Part shown: positions 18,820 through 28,062 of the stretch, piece by piece
Position numbering within the stretch: the first letter of the stretch is position 1
Layout of the letters: the number at the start of each line of letters is the position of its first letter
Assembly (NCBI RefSeq): GCF_900106075.1
Contig: NZ_LT629794.1
Span: 2,377,501 to 2,441,500 of the forward strand
Direction: 5' to 3'
DNA length: 64,000 nt
From: Polaribacter sp. Hel1_33_78
GTDB taxonomy: Bacteria; Bacteroidota; Bacteroidia; Flavobacteriales; Flavobacteriaceae
Notes under the pieces: generated by a model
Told to the model about the DNA's origin: nothing
Seen by the model: the letters and a program-made list of their open reading frames with translations, nothing else
Databases searched by the model: none
Position numbers and translations under genes: made by a program

Positions 18820-20622
18820 TTATTTTATAATTATTTTTTTCACTACTTGTTGATCTCCTAAGATAATTTTAATAAAATATACTCCTGAGCTCAGATTCTT
18901 AATATTCAAATTTTCTTCAAAAGTGTTGTTTTTATATATCAACCTTGCAGTAGAGTTATAAATTTTTACGTTAGAAATTTTTGAAACATCTAAGTTTTTA
19001 GAAATATCAATTTTAAAATACTTTTCAGCTGGATTAGGATAAATTTTTATGGATGTTTCGTTAAATAAACTTTCCATATTTAAAGCATCTTCATTTACAT
19101 ATGGATCTGTACCATTTATAAGCTCCTCTAGGTTTGTAAAACTATCATTATCCGGATCATCATTTGCATCAAAAGCATATGAAAGCAACTCTTTAAGTTC
19201 CCATTCATCATCTAAACCATCTCCATCTACATCTGATCCAGAACCAGAAAAACTTGAATGAGTTGGATCTAATTTTGGCATTGAAGCATTTACTTCTTTT
19301 AAATAATCTCTTAACTTTATTGTTAAAGTTCTTGCTAATGTAGACTGAGAACCCGACAAATCTATATTTTCACCAATATCTGAAGATAAATCATGTAAAA
19401 GAATCTCCCCTGTTTCATATTCAACCATTAATTTATAATTTCCACTAACTAGCGCTGAACGTGGTTTCTTATTTGGGTTATTATCATAATGAGGTGAATG
19501 AAAATAGATTGGATTTGTTCTTGAAAAAGAACTTCCAGTTAGTAAAGGCACAATACTCTGCCCATCTAAATTTTCAGGTAATGCAGTTGTGCTTCCTGTT
19601 AGTTCTGCTATTGTTGGAAACAAATCATACCCAACAATTACTTCAGAATTACGACTATCTTGAATTATATTTGGACCTTTAACAATAAATGGAACCCTAA
19701 TTCCGCCTTCTTTTATAAATGTTTTTCCAAATGACAAAGGTGAATTATCGGTGAAATTCATTTGACCCCCATTGTCAGAAACAAAGATCACATAAGTATT
19801 ACTATCCAACCCCAAATTAGTTATTTCGTCTAATAACAATCCTAAGCCATCATCTGTATCTTCTGTCATTGCTGCATACTCCACATTGTCATGACGTGTT
19901 CCTATAGGTCTTTGTGCCTCATCATTATAAAGATCTATAGTTTCTTGTCTAGCCTCAATATCACTATGAACCGCATAATGAGAAAGTTGTAAAGCAAATG
20001 GAACTCCATCATTCACTGCATTTTGAATAAATTCAATAGATTTTGTTGTCAATTCAAATATTTTTTTAGGATCTGCTTGTACAGTTCCTCCTTGACTTCC
20101 ATCTCCATTACTTGTACTACCATCTGTAAAATCAAACCCATTATTTGCTGGACTTGAGTCAGATGTATTTCCTTGATGCCATTTACCAAAATGTGCAGTT
20201 CTATAGTTCATTCCAATAGATTTTAACCATTCTGCATACGTAACTTCATTGCCATCTAATACAGTAATTATAGTTGGCTCAATTAAAATTTTACCTGTAG
20301 CAATTACATTATCTGTGTTTGTAAAATTAGTACGAGCTGGAGTTTTACCAATTAATATGCTATTTCTAGATGGAGAACATTTTGGAGCAGGTGCATATCC
20401 TCGAGAAAAAGTCATTCCTTTAGAAGCTAAAGATTCTAATTCTGAAGTTATATAATAATCACTTTTAGAGTCTAATAATGATGCATCCATTTGAACAGAA
20501 GTTCCTGTCCAACCTTGATCATCTAAAACTACGATTACAAAATTTGATTGAGCTGTTACATTGAACCCAAAAAAAGTAAAGCAACAGAGAATGAAAAAAA
20601 AATTAATGTAATTATTATTCAA
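18820..20622 (-). CDS. Secreted sulfatase with type IX sorting domain
   Basis: A 600-residue exported sulfatase. A signal peptide (to about residue 25) is followed by VVLDDQGW metal-ligand residues and the signature CSPSR at Cys82, which must be turned into formylglycine for activity; GKWHQG and VIFVSDNGG supply further active-site residues. After the catalytic domain comes a calcium-binding type-3-repeat stretch (DVDGDGLDDEWE, DPDNDSFTNLEELINGTDP) and a C-terminal domain starting YPNPAEKYFKIDIS and ending VKKIIIK, typical of type IX secretion sorting. It probably desulfates algal polysaccharide outside the cell. TTG start at 20622. No other polysaccharide-degrading genes are adjacent. Confidence 0.92.
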   Translation of the reverse strand: MNNNYINFFFILCCFTFFGFNVTAQSNFVIVVLDDQGWTGTSVQMDASLLDSKSDYYITSELESLASKGMTFSRGYAPAPKCSPSRNSILIGKTPARTNFTNTDNVIATGKILIEPTIITVLDGNEVTYAEWLKSIGMNYRTAHFGKWHQGNTSDSSPANNGFDFTDGSTSNGDGSQGGTVQADPKKIFELTTKSIEFIQNAVNDGVPFALQLSHYAVHSDIEARQETIDLYNDEAQRPIGTRHDNVEYAAMTEDTDDGLGLLLDEITNLGLDSNTYVIFVSDNGGQMNFTDNSPLSFGKTFIKEGGIRVPFIVKGPNIIQDSRNSEVIVGYDLFPTIAELTGSTTALPENLDGQSIVPLLTGSSFSRTNPIYFHSPHYDNNPNKKPRSALVSGNYKLMVEYETGEILLHDLSSDIGENIDLSGSQSTLARTLTIKLRDYLKEVNASMPKLDPTHSSFSGSGSDVDGDGLDDEWELKELLSYAFDANDDPDNDSFTNLEELINGTDPYVNEDALNMESLFNETSIKIYPNPAEKYFKIDISKNLDVSKISNVKIYNSTARLIYKNNTFEENLNIKNLSSGVYFIKIILGDQQVVKKIIIK

Positions 20623-20689
20623 TTTTATGAGTTTTAAATTAAAAGACCGTAATCAAATTTTAACTTTGACCCTAATTATTTGAAATAGT

Positions 20690-21298
20690 TTAATCGTGTT
20701 TAACAATATCAACCTTATACAGGTTTTTAAAAATTTCAAAAATTGATTGTGCATCTTTTTTCCTGATGCAAATCACATATTCACAATCTAATTCTAATTT
20801 CTGGCTAACAATTGTTAAATTTTTCTCCTTCACAATTCTCATTACTTTATTCATCATATCGTATTGAAAATTCAATTGAAAGAAAATATCTATTGTTTTT
20901 TTAATAATTTCAGATGCTTGTAAAGTAATTTGTGCAGATGTTTTGTAAGCATTTATCAAACCACCAACCCCTAATTTTGTTCCTCCAAAATACCGAACAG
21001 AAACTATTAAAACATTGGTAACTTCAAAAGATTGAATTTGGCCATAAATTGGCATTCCTGCCGAATTATTGGGCTCACCATCATCATTGGCTCTATACTC
21101 GAGTTGCTCAATCCCTATTTGATATGCATAACAAAAATGACGCGCAGAATGGTGCTTTTTCTTTAAGAGATCTATAGCATCTTTAACGTCACCATCATTT
21201 AAGACAGGAAATGCATATCCAAAAAATTTACTATTCCTATCCTTAAAGAGTGTTTCTTCTGACGGTTTTTCTATAGTTTTGTATGCATCATTTTCCAT
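20690..21298 (-). CDS. YigZ/IMPACT-family protein
   Basis: A 202-residue protein with the UPF0029 (IMPACT) N-terminal domain. Motifs DRNSKFFGYAFPV, HHSARHFCYAYQIG, ANDDGEPNNSAGMPI and VRYFGGTKLGVGGLINAY are the family hallmarks, followed by a small ferredoxin-like C-terminal domain. Molecular role unsettled. It is last in the ribD operon; its ATG overlaps the preceding stop codon by one base. Confidence 0.92.
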   Translation of the reverse strand: MENDAYKTIEKPSEETLFKDRNSKFFGYAFPVLNDGDVKDAIDLLKKKHHSARHFCYAYQIGIEQLEYRANDDGEPNNSAGMPIYGQIQSFEVTNVLIVSVRYFGGTKLGVGGLINAYKTSAQITLQASEIIKKTIDIFFQLNFQYDMMNKVMRIVKEKNLTIVSQKLELDCEYVICIRKKDAQSIFEIFKNLYKVDIVKHD

Positions 21299-22161
21299 TA
21301 TGCCATGGCTACAATTACAATTCCAATAATTGCCAAAACAACTCCAATTTTATTTTTAACACTAAATTGTTCTTTAAATAATAAAATTCCCACCAAAGTA
21401 GAAACGATTACGATACCTACATTATTAATGGTAAACAATGTTGAACTTTCAAAACCTTTAGTTTGTAATGCTTTAATTAAAAACACAATTGAATAATAGT
21501 TTGGGACTCCTAAAACAATACCTGCAATAATATTTTTAACACCAAAAGAGGTTCTTTTTTTAATGGATTTTACCAGTAAAATAATTAAACCAAAAAAGGC
21601 CGCAATACCAAACAAACTTCCGGAAAAGACAGAAACTTCTTCTTTTGGCACATGAGTAACCTCCACATATTTTAAAGTTGTATCAATCGCACCAGAACCT
21701 AAAAATAATAAAATAGGTAATAATAAACCTGCATTTTTATGCGTTGTTTTTTCCTCTTTCACCGACGCTAAATAAACCGCTATTAAGGCAATAATAATTC
21801 CTGCTATTTTTAAAATTGTAACAGATTCATTATACAGAAAAACACCGAAAAAAACAGGAATAACTACAGACATTTTTCCGGCAACAGAAGCCACAGAAAC
21901 TCCATTCTCGTGAGCAGTTTTTGCCATCACAAAAAAGATGGAAACAAACAAAGCTCCTAAAAAAACAGCTCCTAAAAACCAAGGTTGTTTGGGTATTTCT
22001 GTAACAGAAAAACTTTTTTCTGCAAAAGCAAACCCCATCGAAAGGGCAACAATATAATTTACAAATATCGCTTTTAAAATATCGACTTTATAAATGCCGA
22101 AATATTTAAAAATCACAAATAAACCTGTAGAAAAAAGTATACTTAAAAGTAGATAAATCAA
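21298..22161 (-). CDS. EamA/DMT-family transporter
   Basis: A 287-residue membrane protein with ten predicted helices in two repeats, as in drug/metabolite transporters of the EamA family. Conserved turns such as FGVFLYNESVTILKIAGIIIALIAVYLAS and its second-repeat echo LFKEQFSVKNKIGVVLAIIGIVIVA (each quoted in part) support the call. Substrate unknown. It overlaps the HAD gene upstream by 4 nt and yigZ downstream by 1 nt, so it is translationally coupled in the ribD operon. Confidence 0.88.
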   Translation of the reverse strand: MIYLLLSILFSTGLFVIFKYFGIYKVDILKAIFVNYIVALSMGFAFAEKSFSVTEIPKQPWFLGAVFLGALFVSIFFVMAKTAHENGVSVASVAGKMSVVIPVFFGVFLYNESVTILKIAGIIIALIAVYLASVKEEKTTHKNAGLLLPILLFLGSGAIDTTLKYVEVTHVPKEEVSVFSGSLFGIAAFFGLIILLVKSIKKRTSFGVKNIIAGIVLGVPNYYSIVFLIKALQTKGFESSTLFTINNVGIVIVSTLVGILLFKEQFSVKNKIGVVLAIIGIVIVAMA

Positions 22162-22766
22162 TTAATTTTATTTTTAGTGAATAATTCTGTAACGTCTTCT
22201 TTTTTAGGAATTAAATTCCAAACATGAATCCCCAATTTATTTGCTGAATCTGTGTTTTCTTTTAAATCGTCAACAAATAAAGTTTCATCAGCAACTAAAT
22301 TATTTGCGTTTAAAACAAATTCATAGATTTCTGAATCTGGTTTCCTAAAATTAATTTCATGCGATAAATAAAACTGCTCAAAAGATTTTTCAAACGTATT
22401 ATAAAAAACTTCTCCTAATGAATCTTGCACCCATTTAATGTGTAAGTCATTTGTATTACTTAATAAGAACAACCTATACTTTTTACTTTCTGATAATTCT
22501 TTTAAAAAATCTAAACGCTTTTTAGGAAAATCTAACAAAATAGCATTCCAAGCGTAAACTAAATCAGCCTTCGGTATTTCAAACTTCTTATAAAAAAAAT
22601 CAATAAACTCATCAGTAGTCATCAACCCTTTTTCGTATTGATGATACACGCCAATCATTTCATCAGAAATTTTTGTGACCCCCAATTTTGCCATTTCTAC
22701 AAATGTAGCCTGTTTATCTAGATTGATAAAAATATCTCCAAAATCGAAGATGATGTTTTTAATCAT
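22158..22766 (-). CDS. HAD-family hydrolase
   Basis: A 202-residue HAD-superfamily protein. The first motif FDFGDIFINLD has Asp-Phe-Gly-Asp, with the nucleophile and acid/base aspartates in register, motif II is FLLSNTND, and the last motif FVDDLKEN supplies the metal-binding acid residues. It belongs to the HAD-IA-like group that dephosphorylates sugars or nucleotides. Because it overlaps ribD by 8 nt it may supply the missing phosphatase step of riboflavin synthesis, but that is inference from position only. Confidence 0.87.
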   Translation of the reverse strand: MIKNIIFDFGDIFINLDKQATFVEMAKLGVTKISDEMIGVYHQYEKGLMTTDEFIDFFYKKFEIPKADLVYAWNAILLDFPKKRLDFLKELSESKKYRLFLLSNTNDLHIKWVQDSLGEVFYNTFEKSFEQFYLSHEINFRKPDSEIYEFVLNANNLVADETLFVDDLKENTDSANKLGIHVWNLIPKKEDVTELFTKNKIN

Positions 22767-23805
22767 TCGAATATCTTTTTAAAATGTCATTTTTAATTTT
22801 TATTTCTGAAGTAATTTTTGCACAAAAAACAGGAGCTTTAATTCCTTTTATAAAAGAAGTATCTCCTGTAAAAACTCTTGCTTCATCCCATAAATTGACA
22901 TCAATAAAAGTTTGTAAAGTTTGTGTTCCTCCTTCAATAATTACAGATTGAATTTGGTGTTTCTGTAAAACTTCACAGATTTGCTTCGCTATATTTTTTG
23001 AAAAATTAATGATTTCAAAAAAGATGGCTTTATCTTCTTGGAAATGAAAATGCTCTTTCGTTTCTGTAATTACAATGGTTTTTATACTTCCATCAAAAAC
23101 ATTTTTGTCTTTTGGAATTCTTAAATTGCGATCCAATACAATTCTTACAGGGTTATTTCCAAACCAACTTCGTACATTTAATTTAGGGTTATCGGCAATA
23201 ACAGTATTTGTACCCACTAAAATTGCATGCTCTTCGCTTCTATATTTATGAACTAATTGCTGTGAAATCTTATTAGAAATCCAAACAGGTTTTTGCATAT
23301 TTTTTGTTGATGGAGCAATAAAACCATCTATTGTTTCTGCCCATTTTAAAATGACATAAGGTCTTTTTTTCTCTTGTACTGCAAAAAATCGTTTGTGGTG
23401 CAATCTACATTCATCTTCTAAAACACCAACAATTACGTTTATTCCAGCTTTTCTCAAACGGCCAACCCCTTTACCGGCAACTAAATCATTAGAATCTAAA
23501 CAACCAATAACCACCATTTTAAACTGATGCTTTACCAATAAATCTGCACATGGTGGTGTTTTACCAAAATGAGCGCAAGGCTCTAGCGTTACATAGATTG
23601 TTGCTTCTTTTAAAAGTGTTTTATTTTTAACCGAATTTATTGCATTTACTTCAGCATGATTTTCTCCATAAGCAGATGTAAAACCTTCTCCGATAATCTT
23701 ATTATCAAAAACAATTACTGCTCCAACACTAGGATTTGGACGTGCATTTCCAATACCGTTTTGGGCAATTTGTAAACAACGTTGTATGTATAATTCGTGA
23801 TTAAT
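22759..23805 (-). CDS. ribD: Riboflavin biosynthesis bifunctional protein RibD, probable ATT start
   Basis: A 348-residue RibD: N-terminal pyrimidine deaminase (zinc motifs HAE in GENHAEVNAI, and PCAHFGKTPPC) and a C-terminal reductase (LKWAETIDGFIA, ILVGTNTVIADNP, IIEGGTQTLQ). Reading upstream from the deaminase domain, the frame runs through an expected N-terminus, NHELYIQRCLQIAQNGIGNA, to a TAA at 23809-23811. No ATG, GTG, TTG or CTG occurs until 23538, deep inside the domain, where a start would destroy the deaminase. The only plausible starts are ATT at 23803-23805 or 23806-23808. First gene of the ribD-HAD-EamA-yigZ operon. Confidence 0.9.
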   Translation of the reverse strand: MNHELYIQRCLQIAQNGIGNARPNPSVGAVIVFDNKIIGEGFTSAYGENHAEVNAINSVKNKTLLKEATIYVTLEPCAHFGKTPPCADLLVKHQFKMVVIGCLDSNDLVAGKGVGRLRKAGINVIVGVLEDECRLHHKRFFAVQEKKRPYVILKWAETIDGFIAPSTKNMQKPVWISNKISQQLVHKYRSEEHAILVGTNTVIADNPKLNVRSWFGNNPVRIVLDRNLRIPKDKNVFDGSIKTIVITETKEHFHFQEDKAIFFEIINFSKNIAKQICEVLQKHQIQSVIIEGGTQTLQTFIDVNLWDEARVFTGDTSFIKGIKAPVFCAKITSEIKIKNDILKRYSND

Positions 23806-23843
23806 AATTTAATTAATTATGATAGAAATTTAACTAACTTAAG

Positions 23844-24311
23844 CTAAAAATTTATTTTCATTTCTTGAGTTTTATCAACTAAAAACTCTTTTGTAAAACC
23901 AAAAACAGCATACTTTAAGTTTCCTTTAAACTGAACTTTTACTTTATTTTTAAGAATAGAAGCTATTAATCCGCCTAAAATGCCATTTTTATTGTTTTCA
24001 AAAATACGTTTTGTAGGAATCATAACTTTTAAAGGAATTGAAAAGTCATTTCTCGCCGGAACTTTAAATTCATCAGCATACACCTGCGCAACTTCTTCTC
24101 CATTTACAATTACTTTTATTTGATCAGTAAATATTTTACCTCCAACATCATTCGGGTTTTGAAAGTGTGCATTTGCTTGTAATTGAATTGTATCTGCCTG
24201 AAAGCTGATTACTTTTACATCATCTAACTTTATAAAAACGGGTGGTTTTTTTACAGAACAACTGTAAATTAATAAAAATAAACCTAAAAAATAGAATACT
24301 TTTTTCATCAA
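23844..24311 (-). CDS. LEA type 2-family lipoprotein
   Basis: A 155-residue protein with a lipoprotein signal (LLIYSCSVKKPP, cysteine near residue 18) and one LEA-2/WHy-type beta-sandwich, recognisable from the pattern VKVISFQADTIQLQANAHFQ followed by NPNDVGGK. Such proteins occur as small envelope lipoproteins in Bacteroidota; function unknown. It lies 38 nt upstream of ribD on the same strand, and the ribD promoter may be in that gap. Confidence 0.8.
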   Translation of the reverse strand: MMKKVFYFLGLFLLIYSCSVKKPPVFIKLDDVKVISFQADTIQLQANAHFQNPNDVGGKIFTDQIKVIVNGEEVAQVYADEFKVPARNDFSIPLKVMIPTKRIFENNKNGILGGLIASILKNKVKVQFKGNLKYAVFGFTKEFLVDKTQEMKINF

Positions 24312-24360
24312 AAATCTTTAAAAAAATAGGTAACTTGCTCTTGCAAAAATACAGTAATAA

Positions 24361-24852
24361 ATGACAAGTCAAGATTTTATCATTAGAGAAATTACACCTG
24401 CAGATAATGCAGAACTGGCAAATGTTGTTAGAAGTGTAATTTTAGAAATGGGTGCTCCAAAAATTGGCACCGCTTATGAAGATGCAGCCACGGATAACAT
24501 GTTTGAAACCTATCAAAAAGAAAAAGCAATTTATTTTGTTGTAGAACAGCATAATAAAGTTGTTGGTGGTGCCGGAATTGCACAATTAGATAATTACGAA
24601 GGCAATTTTTGTGAACTTCAAAAAATGTACTTTTTGCCTTTGGTTCGCGGAAAAGGGATTGGCACAAAATTAATCTCTACGTGTTTAGAAAAAGCAAAAG
24701 AATTTGGTTTTGAAAGCTGCTATTTAGAAACCATGCCTTATATGACGGCAGCTCAAAAATTATATAAAAGAAATGGCTTTACCTCTTTAGACAAACCAGT
24801 TGGTAACACGGGTCATTATGCGTGTAATGTTTGGATGCTAAAAAAAATATGA
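24361..24852 (+). CDS. GNAT-family N-acetyltransferase
   Basis: A 163-residue GNAT protein with the acetyl-CoA pyrophosphate loop VRGKGIGTKLI and the C-terminal AQKLYKRNGF strand-helix. Substrate unknown. Its TGA stop overlaps the prmC start as ATGA, so the two are translationally coupled. Confidence 0.9.
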   Translation: MTSQDFIIREITPADNAELANVVRSVILEMGAPKIGTAYEDAATDNMFETYQKEKAIYFVVEQHNKVVGGAGIAQLDNYEGNFCELQKMYFLPLVRGKGIGTKLISTCLEKAKEFGFESCYLETMPYMTAAQKLYKRNGFTSLDKPVGNTGHYACNVWMLKKI

Positions 24853-25715
24853 TCTTAAAAGAATTTAGAACCTTTTGTACTGAAGTACTTTCAGAAATTT
24901 ATCCACAGACAGAAATAGATTCTTTTTTCTTTCTCATAATGGAAGAAAAACTAAAATTACAAAGAATTGATACGGTCTTAAAACCTAATTTTCAAATTTC
25001 TGATGCTATTTTTAAAGAATTAGAAACAATCGTAAACCAATTAAAAAAGGAAAAACCAATACAATACATTTTAGGGAAAACAGAATTTTATGGAATGCCT
25101 TTAAAAGTTGATGAAAACACTTTAATTCCAAGACCAGAAACAGAAGAATTGGTAGACTGGGTTCTTAATGAAGCTTCACATCTAGAAAATCATAAAACTA
25201 AAAACCTTTCAATTTTAGATATTGGAACAGGAACGGGTTGTATTCCTATTTCCCTGGCCAAGAACTTACCACAGGCCAACATTTCTGCTATAGATATTTC
25301 TGAGAATGCTTTAAAAATTGCAAAACAAAATGCTATTTTAAATGAAGTGGAAATTAATTTTTCTGAAATTGACATTTTAAAAACTACTACTTTATGGCAA
25401 AAATTTGACATTATAGTTTCCAATCCTCCATATGTCAGAGAATTAGAAAAAGTGGAAATACAAAATAACGTTTTACACAACGAACCGCATTTAGCATTGT
25501 TTGTTTCTGATGAAAATCCATTGATTTTTTATGATAAAATTGCTGATGTAGCAAAACAGCATTTAACTAAAAATGGCCTTCTTTTCTTTGAGATTAACCA
25601 ATATTTAGGACAAGAAACTTTAAAACTACTAGCAGAAAAAGGTTTTACAAATATAAAATTACGCAAAGACCTATTTGGTAATGAAAGAATGGTAAAAGCA
25701 TCATTCTTTATCTAG
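24849..25715 (+). CDS. prmC: Peptide chain release factor N5-glutamine methyltransferase PrmC
   Basis: A 288-residue PrmC/HemK that methylates the GGQ glutamine of release factors. A helical N-terminal domain is followed by a Rossmann methyltransferase with LDIGTGTGCIPI (SAM-binding) and the catalytic VSNPPYV motif. The ATG at 24849 is preferred to an in-frame TTG 18 nt earlier because it overlaps the upstream stop in the classic ATGA manner. A hairpin terminator lies 200 nt downstream. Confidence 0.95.
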   Translation: MILKEFRTFCTEVLSEIYPQTEIDSFFFLIMEEKLKLQRIDTVLKPNFQISDAIFKELETIVNQLKKEKPIQYILGKTEFYGMPLKVDENTLIPRPETEELVDWVLNEASHLENHKTKNLSILDIGTGTGCIPISLAKNLPQANISAIDISENALKIAKQNAILNEVEINFSEIDILKTTTLWQKFDIIVSNPPYVRELEKVEIQNNVLHNEPHLALFVSDENPLIFYDKIADVAKQHLTKNGLLFFEINQYLGQETLKLLAEKGFTNIKLRKDLFGNERMVKASFFI

Positions 25716-25916
25716 TGTTAGCTTTCAATGTCTATTATTTTTTTTATATTAGGTTTCAAAAAAAAAAATACAGCTCTGAAATATAGAAAAGGTTACCCAA
25801 ACAGTAAATCAGTCCAAACAACTCCCAGAAAATAGTAGAAATTAAGAATAGACCTCTCTAAAATTATGAAAGGAAAACAATTTTAGAGGAATTCGAGGAT
25901 TCTCTAAATAAATAAG

Positions 25917-25942
25917 ACAGGCTAAGAAAAATCTTAGCCTGT
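25917..25942 (+). terminator. Hairpin terminator
   Basis: Stem ACAGGCTAAGA / TCTTAGCCTGT (11 bp) with loop AAAA, followed by TTTTATTTTTTT. It closes the acetyltransferase-prmC transcript and sits just before the promoter of the next gene. Confidence 0.9.
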
Positions 25943-25982
25943 TTTATTTTTTTATAAAATCAAATAAAAGACACTATTTAAG

Positions 25983-25990
25983 TACTTTTG
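25983..25990 (+). promoter_or_regulatory. -7 promoter element 4 nt before ATG of the flavoprotein gene
   Basis: TACTTTTG, then CAAC, then ATG at 25995. The spacing equals that at dapF and predicts a leaderless mRNA. Confidence 0.65.
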
Positions 25991-25994
25991 CAAC

Positions 25995-27551
25995 ATGGTT
26001 AAAGAAGTTCAACTTAGAGTAAATTTAGTAGAAGAACGCAAAGAAAATATACTTTTACACAAAGCATCTAAACAATTAGGAGTTAGTAAAAGCGAAATCT
26101 CTGCTGTAAAAGTATTAAGAAAATCTATAGACGCTCGTAAAAAAGACATTATATTTAATTATAAAGTTGCTGTTTATATTAATGAACAAATTCCCGAAAA
26201 ATCTGATTATATTTTTGAATATAAAGATGTTTCTAAAGCAAAAGAAATTCATATTGTTGGTTTTGGCCCTGCAGGAATGTATGCGGCTTTGCGCTGTATA
26301 GAACTAGGTTACAAACCAATTGTTTTAGAACGTGGTAAAAACGTACAAGATAGAAGAAGAGATCTAAAAGCCATAAATCAAGATCATATTGTAAATGAAG
26401 ATTCTAATTATTGCTTTGGTGAAGGTGGCGCTGGAACTTACTCTGATGGCAAACTATACACTAGGAGTTTAAAACGTGGAGATGTTAGGCGAATTTTTGA
26501 AAACCTAGTTTTTCACGGTGCTACAGAACAAATTTTAATCGATGCCCATCCTCATATTGGAACTAATAAGCTTCCGAAAATCATTCAAAATATACGGGAG
26601 AATATTTTAAAATTTGGTGGTGAAATACATTTTGAAACCCGTGTTACAGATTTCAGAGTTACCAACAATAAGCTGTGCGCTATAAAATTACAGAACGGAC
26701 AAGAAATGCCTGTAAATTCTGTCATTTTAGCTACTGGACATTCTGCGAGAGATATTTATGAACTATTACATAAAAAAGAAATTACTTTAAAAGCCAAATC
26801 ATTTGCAATGGGGGTTCGGGTAGAACATCCTCAAGAAATTATAGATCAAATTCAATACCATTGTTCTGGCCAAAGAGATGAACTTTTACCTGCAGCCGCT
26901 TATAGCTTGGTGCATCAAGTAAATAACAGAGGTGTATACTCTTTTTGCATGTGCCCTGGTGGATTTATTGTACCCGCGGCCACCACTAATGGTGAAGTTG
27001 TTGTAAACGGAATGTCTCCTTCAAGAAGGAATAATAAGTTTGCTAATTCTGGAATTGTTGTAGAACTTGATATTGATAGAGATTTTGCTAAATATGAAAA
27101 ATTTGGTGCTTTAAAAGGATTAGAATTTCAGAAAGATTTAGAGAAAATAGCCTTTCACGCTGGAGGAAGAACACAAACTGCGCCAGCACAAAGATTAGTA
27201 GATTTTGTTGATGGAAAAATATCTCCAGAATTAAATGATTGCTCTTATCAACCTGGCTTAAAATCTGCTCCTTTGCATTCTTTATTGCCAAAAATTATTG
27301 GAGGAAGATTGCGCAAAGGTTTTGCTGCCTTTGGTGAAAAGATGCATGGATACTATACAAATGAAGCAAATATTATTGGGGTAGAATCTAGAACTTCCTC
27401 TCCTGTAAATATACCAAGAAAAGAAAACTTAGAACACCCAGAAATTGAGGGCTTGTTTCCTTGTGGAGAAGGTGGTGGCTATGCTGGAGGAATTGTTTCT
27501 GCTGCTATGGACGGAGAGCGTTGCGCAGAGGCTGCGATTGCAGTATTATAA
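25995..27551 (+). CDS. FAD-dependent oxidoreductase, COG2509 family
   Basis: A 518-residue flavoprotein of the uncharacterised COG2509 family. An N-terminal ferredoxin-like region (residues 1-80) precedes the FAD-binding motif IVGFGPAGMYAALR, and GEGGAGTYSDGKLYTR, LATGHSARDIY, VESRTSSP and CGEGGGYAGGIVSAAMDG follow as family signatures. Substrate and partner are unknown. Start codon is 4 nt after a promoter -7 element. Confidence 0.93.
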   Translation: MVKEVQLRVNLVEERKENILLHKASKQLGVSKSEISAVKVLRKSIDARKKDIIFNYKVAVYINEQIPEKSDYIFEYKDVSKAKEIHIVGFGPAGMYAALRCIELGYKPIVLERGKNVQDRRRDLKAINQDHIVNEDSNYCFGEGGAGTYSDGKLYTRSLKRGDVRRIFENLVFHGATEQILIDAHPHIGTNKLPKIIQNIRENILKFGGEIHFETRVTDFRVTNNKLCAIKLQNGQEMPVNSVILATGHSARDIYELLHKKEITLKAKSFAMGVRVEHPQEIIDQIQYHCSGQRDELLPAAAYSLVHQVNNRGVYSFCMCPGGFIVPAATTNGEVVVNGMSPSRRNNKFANSGIVVELDIDRDFAKYEKFGALKGLEFQKDLEKIAFHAGGRTQTAPAQRLVDFVDGKISPELNDCSYQPGLKSAPLHSLLPKIIGGRLRKGFAAFGEKMHGYYTNEANIIGVESRTSSPVNIPRKENLEHPEIEGLFPCGEGGGYAGGIVSAAMDGERCAEAAIAVL

Positions 27552-27621
27552 ATTATTTTAAGTTATTTATTGAGTTAAATCAAATACAATAACTATTTTT
27601 ATGGTTGTTTAATTTACACGC

Positions 27622-28062
27622 ATGAAAATTACAGTTGGTAGAATTGATAAGGCTGATTTTCCAGAATTATCTCTGAAGGATATAGATTTAAAAATTGATT
27701 CTGGCGCTTACACATCTTCCATACATTGCTCAAATATTGAAGAAATCACCGATAATGGTTGTAATTTAATTAAATTTACATTGTTAGATCCAGAACATCC
27801 ATTTTACAATAATAAAGAATTTACCTTTAAAAATTACTCTTCTAAAATAGTAAAAAGTTCTAATGGTATTTCTCAAGAACGCTTTATGATTCAAACAGAA
27901 ATTATCATTTTCAACATTTCTTTTCCAATTTACTTGACATTAAGCGAACGGAAAGACATGAAATTCCCTATTTTACTGGGTAGAAAATTTTTAAATAAAA
28001 AATTTGTGATAGATTCAGCTAAAACAAATTTATCACACAAATTAAAATATAAAAACAAATGA
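27622..28062 (+). CDS. RimB-like retropepsin-fold protease (DUF785 family)
   Basis: A 146-residue protein of the putative ATP-dependent zinc protease family, which has a retropepsin fold. The catalytic motif [11 protein letters not shown] (Asp26) and C-terminal PILLGRKFL match. In Pseudomonas the homologous RimB is a protease working with RimK on glutamate tails of ribosomal protein S6. Here its stop overlaps the rimK start by 4 nt, giving strong support for the same partnership. Confidence 0.85.
   Translation: MKITVGRIDKADFPELSLKDIDLKIDSGAYTSSIHCSNIEEITDNGCNLIKFTLLDPEHPFYNNKEFTFKNYSSKIVKSSNGISQERFMIQTEIIIFNISFPIYLTLSERKDMKFPILLGRKFLNKKFVIDSAKTNLSHKLKYKNK

Noticed and set aside
22759..23538. 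Shorter ribD starting at TTG 23538
   Set aside because: It would begin inside the zinc-binding PCAHFGKTPPCADLL region and leave no deaminase; the frame continues upstream with the expected sequence.
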